Source of the DNA: DATFWC01 sp045801465
GTDB lineage: Bacteria; Pseudomonadota; Alphaproteobacteria; Rhizobiales; Xanthobacteraceae
Length of the DNA stretch: 31,444 bases
NCBI GenBank assembly: GCA_045801465.1
Contig: JBJMSU010000080.1
Span: forward strand, 1 to 31,444
Reading direction: 5' to 3'
Shown here: piece after piece, positions 25,880 to 31,444 of the stretch
How the letters are laid out: each line of letters begins with the position of its first letter
Numbering within the stretch: position 1 is the stretch's first letter
Made by a program: the position numbers and the translations under genes
Notes under the pieces: model-generated
What the model saw: only the letters and a program-made list of their open reading frames with translations
Told to the model about the DNA's origin: nothing
Databases searched by the model: none

Positions 25880-27166
25880 ATGCGCGTGACCGAGGTCGGA
25901 CCCCGCCCCGTGACGGCGCTGGCACGTGCCATGGCGGTCATCGCCGCGATCGTGCTGGCCGTCAGCGCAACCCCCGCCCAAGCCCGCAGCGCTTCCCCGT
26001 TCGGTGAAATACACTCGACCCTGCACAATCTTTTTGCGCCGCCGCGGCGCGCGCGCGTTGCGCGAGCCAAACATCCCAAGCAGGCCACCCTGCCTGCCAG
26101 ACAGGCCACCCTGCCCGCGCGCTCGCGTGCCGCCAAGGCAGCGCCGCCAGCAAAGCCCGATACCGCCACAAAGGTTGAGGAAGTGGCGGCGCGGCAGGTC
26201 GTGCCGAGCCGGCGCCAGAAGCAGGCATCGGAGCGCTCCGCGCCAGTCGATCGTGCGATCCCACAGCCGCCGAAGCGGCCACCCGAGGCTCCGCCACGGC
26301 GCGAAACAACGGCAAGATCGACAGCAGCGAAGGACGCACCAGCGACAGACGCCAACGGCGCGCCGCCTGCGCAGCGGGCGGCCAGCCGGCCGCAACGGGA
26401 GAAGACCGCAGCCTTGCCGCCGACCGACAAGGGCGCCGCCGGCGAGCCGGAACCAGCCAAAGATTCGCCGCCGCCGGACCAGCCGCCACCGCCTGACCAG
26501 CAGCAGGCGGACCAACCCCCGCCGCCGTCGGCGTGCCAGCTACGGCTTCCCGATATCGCCGCCATCAAAATCCTTCCAGCCATCGCCAACGGCGCGTGCA
26601 CGGCCGAAGAGGTGGTGCGTCTCGAGGCGGTGACGGCCAAGGATGGTCGGCGCATCGCCATGACGCCGCCGGCGACCTTGCGGTGTCCCATGGCCGAATC
26701 GGTTGTCCACTGGATTCGCGACGAGGTGGCCTCGGTCGCGTTCGACCTGGGCGCGCCGCTCAAATCCGTGACGGTCGACACCTCGTTCGAATGCCGCAGT
26801 CGCAATCACGTCGCCGGCGCCAAGCTCAGCGAGCACGGGCACGCCAATGCCGTCGACCTGCGCGCCTTCACGCTCACCAATGGGGTCGTGGTGGTGCTGA
26901 CCGACAAAGGCGTGCAAAAGGAGGCGCGCGAGCGTCTGCGTGAAACCGCATGCACCCGCTTCACGACGGTGCTCGGGCCAGGCTCGGACGGCTATCACGA
27001 AACGCATATCCATATCGATCTGGCCGAGCGCCGCAGTGGATACCGTATCTGCCAGTGGGATGTGCACGATCCGGCGGTGCTGGCCAGCGTGCCGCTTCCG
27101 CCGGAACGTCCGCCTTCCGCTCCGCCGCGCCCCGCCAAGGCGACAAAATCCGGCTCGCGCGATTGA
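25880..27166 (+). CDS. Extensin-like protein with LAS-type peptidase fold
   Basis: A 428-residue secreted protein. It has a signal peptide (ARAMAVIAAIVLAVSATPAQA), then a long basic, proline-rich linker (about 85-217) containing a tandem repeat QATLPAR-QATLPAR (68-81) and PPPDQPPPPDQQQADQPPPP, then an extensin-like C-terminal domain (218-392). That domain has the LAS-type metal pattern: SEHGHANAVDL (H319, D326) and YHETHIHIDL (H376 or H378). Such domains resemble D-Ala-D-Ala carboxypeptidases and are likely periplasmic, acting on peptidoglycan. The start at 25880 is picked because it gives a normal signal peptide; earlier in-frame ATGs at 25823 and 25853 lack a ribosome binding site. Confidence 0.82.
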   Translation: MRVTEVGPRPVTALARAMAVIAAIVLAVSATPAQARSASPFGEIHSTLHNLFAPPRRARVARAKHPKQATLPARQATLPARSRAAKAAPPAKPDTATKVEEVAARQVVPSRRQKQASERSAPVDRAIPQPPKRPPEAPPRRETTARSTAAKDAPATDANGAPPAQRAASRPQREKTAALPPTDKGAAGEPEPAKDSPPPDQPPPPDQQQADQPPPPSACQLRLPDIAAIKILPAIANGACTAEEVVRLEAVTAKDGRRIAMTPPATLRCPMAESVVHWIRDEVASVAFDLGAPLKSVTVDTSFECRSRNHVAGAKLSEHGHANAVDLRAFTLTNGVVVVLTDKGVQKEARERLRETACTRFTTVLGPGSDGYHETHIHIDLAERRSGYRICQWDVHDPAVLASVPLPPERPPSAPPRPAKATKSGSRD

Positions 27167-27235
27167 CAGGGCCGCAGAGACTCCCATTCTCCGGCACCCG
27201 ATAACCGGCCGACGGCCGCACTGGCGCGTGAAGCG

Positions 27236-28015
27236 ATGAACGAGAACCCGACTGCCGTGGACCGGCCAGGCGCGGACGTCGGCACGCCGGCCGTGACGCA
27301 GCCGGAACTCCCGCGACCATGGGGATTCTGGAGCACGTTGTGCTGGGGCCTGCTGGCGTTCGGGCTGTGGGGCGCAGTGGTCACAGGCGCGATCGTTTGG
27401 CTCAACTGGGGCCAGATCGCCAACTTGCCCGACATCCAAGAGGATCCCTGGTTTCCGCTGCAGCTCGCCCTGGCGAATATGCTGCAGATTGCCGTGCTCG
27501 CCTGGGCGGCGCGGCTCGCGGGCTGGCCCGTCGGCCAGTATCTCGGCCTCGTTCGTCCGCGCGCGCGCGACCTCGTGGCCGGTATCGCGGCGCTCGCCGC
27601 GCTGGTCTTAGGCCTCGAAATCCTGACGCATGTGCTGCAGCGGGAGAGCGTCACCCCGTTTCAGACCGAGGCCTATCGGGTGGCGCGCGCAGCCGGCTTG
27701 CTGCCCCTGTTGTGGATCGCGTTCGTGATCGCGGCACCGGTGGCGGAAGAAATATTCTTCCGCGGCTTCCTGTTCCGCGGGTGGGCCGCCTCGCCGCTCG
27801 GCGTTCCCGGCACGATCCTGCTGACCTCGTGCATCTTCTCGGCATCGCACGTGCAGTACGACTGGTTCGGAATGTTCCAGACCTTTTGCATCAGCATGCT
27901 GTTCGGATGGTTGCGCTGGCGCAGCGGATCCACGACCGTCACGATCCTCATGCATATGGCGATCAATTTCATTGCTACTCTGTGGGCTGCCGCCAAGGTC
28001 GAGGGCTTGGTGTGA
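27236..28015 (+). CDS. CPBP-family intramembrane glutamic protease
   Basis: A 259-residue protein with about eight membrane helices and the CPBP/Abi (CAAX-like) active site: EEIFFRG (E171, E172, R176), SHVQYDW (H205) and the last helix HMAINF (H240, N244). Family members cleave substrates inside the membrane; some bacterial ones act in bacteriocin self-immunity, others in envelope processing. There are 69 bases between it and the extensin-like gene, on the same strand, so co-transcription is possible. The ATG at 27236 starts a polar leader of about 30 residues before the first helix. Confidence 0.87.
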   Translation: MNENPTAVDRPGADVGTPAVTQPELPRPWGFWSTLCWGLLAFGLWGAVVTGAIVWLNWGQIANLPDIQEDPWFPLQLALANMLQIAVLAWAARLAGWPVGQYLGLVRPRARDLVAGIAALAALVLGLEILTHVLQRESVTPFQTEAYRVARAAGLLPLLWIAFVIAAPVAEEIFFRGFLFRGWAASPLGVPGTILLTSCIFSASHVQYDWFGMFQTFCISMLFGWLRWRSGSTTVTILMHMAINFIATLWAAAKVEGLV

Positions 28016-28043
28016 GCCGGCTGCCGCCGCGCAGGCCGGTTCC

Positions 28044-29507
28044 CTAGCCGCGCGGGTCGATCGGGGTGGTGCCGCGCAGGCCGAGAATGTCTTCGAGCAG
28101 CTTGGCGGCAGCGAGAATCCGCGCTTCGCTGCGCGGCGGACCGGCAATCTGCAGCCCGACCGGCAGGCCTTCGGCCGTGAAGCCGCACGGCAGCGAGAGC
28201 GCCGGACAGCACACCATGGTGATCGCGTAGGCGATCGCCAGCCAGTCGAGATAGTTGGTGAAGGTCGTGCCGTCGCATTCGGTGACGTAGCGCTGCTCCA
28301 CCGGGAACGGCGGCACGATCGTGGCCGGCGTGAGCAGCAGGTCATAGGTCGCAAAGAACCTAAGCGTCTTGGCCGTCAACTCGACGCGCTGCGCCTCGGC
28401 GCGTTCGAGCTCTTCGATCGTCAGCGCCAGGCCTTTCTCGATGTTCCAGACGACTTCCGGCTTGAGCAGATCGCGATGGCGGCGCAACAGCTCGGCTTTG
28501 CTCACGGCGTAGTCGTAGGCGCGCAGCACGTGGAAACAATTGTGCACGTCGCTGAGATCGGGGTGCGCCTCCTCGACCACGACACCGGCTTGCGCAAAGC
28601 GCTCGGCGGCCGCCCGCGTGATGGCGGCAATCTCGGTATCGACCGGCGTGACGCCCAGCGTGGCCGAATAGGCGACCCGCTTGGGAAGGTGGCCGGACCG
28701 TGTCGCCACCAGAAACGAGGTCGGCATGGCCGGCAGGGATAAGGGATCGGCCGGATGCTCGCCCGCCATGGCGTCGAGGAGCAGCGCGAGGTCCGCGACG
28801 GTGCGGGCCATGGGGCCATGCGCCGACAGCGTGCGATCGATTTTGGCGACCGGGGTATGCGCGACCCGACCGATGCTCGGCCGCATGCCGACGATGCCGC
28901 AGAAGCTCGCCGGGTTGCGCAGCGATCCGCCGAGATCGGTGCCGTGGGCGAGCCACGCCATGCCGGTGGCGAGCGCCACCGCCGCTCCGCCCGAAGACCC
29001 GGCGGCCGAGCGCGCCAGGTTCCACGGATTGCGGGTGGCGCCGAACACCTCGTTGAACGTATTGGCACCGGCGCCGAATTCCGGCGTGTTCGATTTCGCG
29101 AAGACGATGCCACCGCGCGATTCGAGCATCTCCACCACGATATCCGAGCGCTGTGGAACATGGTCCCTGAAGATCGGCGAGCCATAGGTCGTGCGCACAC
29201 CGGCGACGTCGGTGAGATCCTTGATGACGATCGGCAAGCCGGCGAGAACGCCGCGTTCCTGGGCGGGCTTGCTCGAGAGAGAATCGGCGTGCGCATAGGC
29301 CCGATCGAAGCACAGCGTCGGCAGCGCGTTGACGGTGGAATCGACCGACGCGATGCGTCGCTCCAGCACGCCCAGGAGGTCGCGCGGGCTGACCTCGTCG
29401 TGGCGCAGCAGATCGACGATCGTGCAGGCATCCGCGCGAAACAGATCGGAATCGATTTGTCGTCCCCTTAAGCCTTGCTGCCGCCGCGATGCGGCCGAAT
29501 GTATCAA
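28044..29507 (-). CDS. Amidase (amidase signature family), start uncertain
   Basis: A 470-487 residue enzyme with the Ser-cisSer-Lys triad. Counting from the longest frame, Lys96 (VIKDLTDVAG), cis-Ser171 (SAAGSSGGAA) and nucleophile Ser195 (DLGGSLRNPA) are present with the normal 24-residue serine spacing. It hydrolyses an amide; substrate unknown. No in-frame ATG or GTG occurs near the beginning: the coordinates use TTG at 29505-29507, which has no ribosome binding site. A good purine run (AAGGGG) precedes an ATC at 29454-29456, exactly where homologs of the family begin (IDSDLFRADA). So the gene either uses a rare start or has lost its ATG. It ends close to the convergent CPBP gene. Confidence 0.85.
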   Translation of the reverse strand: MIHSAASRRQQGLRGRQIDSDLFRADACTIVDLLRHDEVSPRDLLGVLERRIASVDSTVNALPTLCFDRAYAHADSLSSKPAQERGVLAGLPIVIKDLTDVAGVRTTYGSPIFRDHVPQRSDIVVEMLESRGGIVFAKSNTPEFGAGANTFNEVFGATRNPWNLARSAAGSSGGAAVALATGMAWLAHGTDLGGSLRNPASFCGIVGMRPSIGRVAHTPVAKIDRTLSAHGPMARTVADLALLLDAMAGEHPADPLSLPAMPTSFLVATRSGHLPKRVAYSATLGVTPVDTEIAAITRAAAERFAQAGVVVEEAHPDLSDVHNCFHVLRAYDYAVSKAELLRRHRDLLKPEVVWNIEKGLALTIEELERAEAQRVELTAKTLRFFATYDLLLTPATIVPPFPVEQRYVTECDGTTFTNYLDWLAIAYAITMVCCPALSLPCGFTAEGLPVGLQIAGPPRSEARILAAAKLLEDILGLRGTTPIDPRG

Positions 29508-29545
29508 GCGGACATCGCGCAGGACAAATGACCCCGGCGCACCGC

Positions 29546-29592
29546 TAGAATATTTTCCGTTTGCGTCGACTCGTCATCGTCCCGGTGACAAG
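29546..29592. repeat. Fragment of the CTAG-type intergenic repeat
   Basis: CTAGAATATTTTCCGTTTGCGTCGACTCGTCATCGTCCC-like stretch (about 40 bases). It matches the left end of the palindrome at 14189-14393 (CTAGAGCATGTTCCGTTTGG then CTCGTCATTGCC). The other arm is not seen; a decayed or half copy. Confidence 0.4.
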
Positions 29593-29756
29593 ATCGATAG
29601 TTTGACCAAGCGCTTCTGCAGGCCTCATGAAGAGCGGTAGGAAAGATCACAGGATCCCATGTGAGCGCCTACGCGGGCCGACGCGACCGCTCGCCCGGCG
29701 AGGACGAGCGCTGTTCGATTGAAGTCAACTCGGCCGGAGAATGCGCGCCGGGAAGC

Positions 29757-30422
29757 TCAGAGAGAGTGGCCGCCGAAGGAAGCCACGCGCGGATTCGCGG
29801 GCGAGTCGCCCTCGTTCGGCCGCAGGACGACCACCGGAGCTCCCATCTTCACCCGATTGTAGAGATCGATCACGTCCTCGTTGGTCAGGCGAATGCAGCC
29901 CGACGAGATGGCTTGACCGATATACTCCGGCTGATTGGTGCCGTGGACGCGAAACAGCGTGTCCTTGTTGCCCTGGTAGAGATAAAGAGCGCGCGCCCCC
30001 ATGGGATTGTGCGGGCCGCCGCTGACGAACGAGGGAATATCGCCCATCCGCCGTTTGATGTCGGCCGTCGGCACCCAGGACGGCCACTCTTCCATGCGGC
30101 CGATCCTCGCCACACCCGACCAGGCGAGGGCTTCCTCGCCGACCGTGACGCCGTACCGGATCGCTTTTCCCTCGGGCAGCACGTAATAGAGGTAGCGGGC
30201 ATCCGTGTCGATCACGATGGTTCCGGGACCTTCCTTGCGATGGTAGCCGACGACGTGCCGCCGGTAGGGCTCCGGAATGCTGGCATTGGCATAGGGCGCG
30301 CTCGCCAGGAGCTGCTTGTCCCGGGGCTTGAGGTTGGTCTCCGCGGCGGGCTCCAGAGTCGACTGCATGCAGCCGCCAAGCATGAGCCCGACAAGGAGAA
30401 TTGCCGCTCGTCCTACCGCCAT
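29757..30422 (-). CDS. L,D-transpeptidase lipoprotein (YkuD domain)
   Basis: A 221-residue product. The lipobox LGGC places the lipidated Cys18 after a short hydrophobic signal (ILLVGLMLGG). The YkuD domain (about 68-205) shows the active site HGTNQPEYIG (H160) and SSGCIRLTNEDV (C176, R178). It forms 3-3 (or protein to meso-diaminopimelate) cross-links in peptidoglycan; several paralogs per genome are usual in this order. The ATG at 30420-30422 gives the lipoprotein signal; upstream in-frame ATGs (30509, 30515) would bury it 30 residues in. A frame extension to 30608 exists but is not supported. Confidence 0.88.
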   Translation of the reverse strand: MAVGRAAILLVGLMLGGCMQSTLEPAAETNLKPRDKQLLASAPYANASIPEPYRRHVVGYHRKEGPGTIVIDTDARYLYYVLPEGKAIRYGVTVGEEALAWSGVARIGRMEEWPSWVPTADIKRRMGDIPSFVSGGPHNPMGARALYLYQGNKDTLFRVHGTNQPEYIGQAISSGCIRLTNEDVIDLYNRVKMGAPVVVLRPNEGDSPANPRVASFGGHSL

Positions 30423-30814
30423 GACTCGCTCGTCATTCGTCCCCGAAGCCCCAGCTTGCCTTCGACGTGACTTGTTTAAACCGAAATGGCGCCGCGGCAC
30501 CAGTCGCATCGTCATGGCGAGTCTATCCTGTGTCAAACTGTTGCAAGAATGCCGCACGGTCGAATGGGTCGTTGCAGGTCCGTTCACAATAATTCCTCGG
30601 CGGCACAAGCTTTCGACAAGTTGCCGTTCGAAATATCAGGATAGCGCAGCGGACGTTAAATGACGGTTTACCTTTCCTGGATTGGATATATCTCAAAGCG
30701 ATGCGTGCCCAAATGATCGCCAAACGTCACAATGGTGTGCGATTTGCTGCCAACATCTGCCGCAGTCGCTGACTAGGTCACCGACAGACGCTCAAGAATG
30801 CGGGAGAGGAATTG
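30423..30814. other. Divergent intergenic region between the L,D-transpeptidase and a small gene
   Basis: No gene is supported. A TTGACA at 30531-30536 on the minus strand stands about 110 bases before the L,D-transpeptidase ATG, but no good -10 box follows at normal spacing. The segment 30640-30780 is visibly less GC-rich than its neighbours, as expected of a regulatory region. A short reading frame at 30523-30723 has no supporting evidence. Confidence 0.35.
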
Positions 30815-30994
30815 ATGGACTCCAACCATAACAAAGAACCGTTGCGGGAACGCCCAGACTTGGATCACCGGTACGGCGAAATCGGAATTTCCGCCGTGGC
30901 GGCGGCATTACATTACCGGGGCGATGCGAAGAATCCGGCTTACGCCCCGGTTGCCTGCCGTGCGCAAGAGGAACGCGAAGGCGTCGCTGCCTGA
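30815..30994 (+). CDS. Small conserved-looking protein of unknown function
   Basis: A 59-residue cytoplasmic protein, MDSNHNKEPLRERPDLDH then RYGEIGISAVAAALHYRGDAK and NPAYAPVACRAQEER. The middle part (GEIGISAVAAAL...KNPAYAPV) recalls short hypothetical proteins of Hyphomicrobiales that I have seen, though I know no function. GGAGAGGAA lies seven bases before the ATG at 30815, a strong start. No signal peptide or membrane segment is present. Confidence 0.7.
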   Translation: MDSNHNKEPLRERPDLDHRYGEIGISAVAAALHYRGDAKNPAYAPVACRAQEEREGVAA

Positions 30995-31093
30995 CGCCGT
31001 TTCGCGCCACGTTGCCAAGTCAGTGCCGTTTGGGTCGGCCAGTGGACGCGGGCAGATGGCCGCGCTAGGGATGGCGTAGATCCAGAGCGTAAC

Positions 31094-31112
31094 GACGATT
31101 CTTCGAATCGTC
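31094..31112. repeat. Small hairpin next to the CTAG palindromes
   Basis: A seven-base stem, GACGATT (31094-31100) and AATCGTC (31106-31112), with a CTTCG loop. Its arms share the ATGACGATTC pattern of the larger repeats, so it may be a decayed member of the same family. Confidence 0.45.
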
Positions 31113-31120
31113 ATTCCGCC

Positions 31121-31195
31121 CTAGTGCCCCGCTTCCGAAGTTCGTGATACATGGCGGCCCCCTCTGACACGAACTTCGGAAGCAAAGGGCACTAG
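31121..31195. repeat. CTAG-ended palindrome, first of a tandem pair
   Basis: The left arm starts CTAGTGCCCCGCTTCCGAAG and continues TTCGTG; the right arm is its near-exact inverse, CACGAACTTCGGAAGC then GGGCACTAG, with three extra bases. The loop is about 20 bases. The stem is over 20 base pairs. Confidence 0.75.
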
Positions 31196-31208
31196 CAAGT
31201 CTATGATC

Positions 31209-31286
31209 CTAGTGCCGCTTTTCGATTTGAAGTTCCCGCACGAGTTTGCGGCAGGCGGTGTAGGAACTTCAAATCGGCGGCACTAG
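31209..31286. repeat. CTAG-ended palindrome, second of a tandem pair
   Basis: The left arm is CTAGTGCCG, then TCGATTTGAAGTTCC; the right arm is GGAACTTCAAATCG and CGGCACTAG. It shares the CTAGTGCC ends with the first palindrome, but the inner stem differs. It ends 20 bases before the ATG of hpnH. Confidence 0.75.
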
Positions 31287-31306
31287 CAGTAACGCGAGAA
31301 CACGTA

Positions 31307-31444
<138 letters not shown>

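Larger units (their letters stand above)
30995..31306. other. Repeat-rich intergenic region upstream of hpnH
   Basis: No gene is supported. The region holds a hairpin (31094-31112, GACGATT-CTTCG-AATCGTC) and two tandem palindromes with CTAG ends (31121-31195 and 31209-31286). hpnH starts 21 bases after the second. The hpnH promoter was not identified; it could lie among or before the palindromes. Confidence 0.5.

Noticed and set aside
30523..30723. 66-codon minus-strand frame in the region upstream of the L,D-transpeptidase
   Set aside because: No clear ribosome binding site and no recognisable pattern; it covers the likely promoter region.
31121..31286. The tandem palindromes as a CRISPR array
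   Set aside because: Only two units with different cores and inverted, not direct, repeats; no spacer-repeat periodicity.

Overview
The window looks like a chromosomal segment of a high-GC alphaproteobacterium of the order Hyphomicrobiales, near Bradyrhizobium, Rhodopseudomonas or Pseudolabrys. This rests on the GC-rich third codon positions, the Bug-type (TctC-like) receptors, rhizobial intergenic palindromes (RIME/RPE-like), several small exported proteins of types common in that group, and the start of the hopanoid gene hpnH at the right edge. The assignment is by recognition only; no database search was possible.

Left edge (1-3400) is the most accessory part. A truncated leftward gene at 1-177 encodes a small protein with a textbook double-glycine leader motif, a good promoter and a strong ribosome binding site. 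It may be a RiPP/bacteriocin precursor or another GG-secreted peptide whose partners lie outside the window. Next comes a complete ISNCY/IS1202-like insertion sequence (about 608-2162) with unusual double terminal repeats, then tRNA-Pro(CGG), then a protein resembling M91 (NleD-type) effector zinc peptidases.

3600-9700 holds a PPP-type phosphatase and a run of small envelope proteins: two short secreted proteins, a one-helix membrane protein, a collagen-like lipoprotein and an RlpA-like lipoprotein. It also holds a universal stress protein, a membrane-anchored protein of unknown function and a decayed AAA ATPase fragment.

10300-14150 is a probable catabolic operon: two orphan tripartite-tricarboxylate (Bug) receptors followed directly by a sugar-acid dehydratase of the IlvD/Edd family that keeps all three Fe-S cysteines of L-arabinonate dehydratase. 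14390-16980 is a leftward NitT/SsuABC/TauABC-type ABC importer (binding protein, permease, ATPase; the last two overlap by ATGA). Divergent from it is a rightward set: amidase, alpha/beta hydrolase, metallo-beta-lactamase-fold hydrolase.

20590-25710 is leftward: a DUF1499 membrane protein, an M48 peptidase next to a YjgN/DUF898 membrane protein, and an acyl-CoA synthetase. 25880-28015 is rightward: an extensin-like peptidase-fold protein and a CPBP intramembrane protease. Then come a leftward amidase with a problematic start, a leftward L,D-transpeptidase lipoprotein, a conserved-looking 59-residue protein, two tandem CTAG-ended palindromes and the first 46 codons of hpnH.

I found no CRISPR array, prophage or complete multi-gene defence system. 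The best candidates for something undescribed are the GG-leader peptide next to an IS and a tRNA, the M91-like protein beside the tRNA, and the families of CTAG-ended palindromes.
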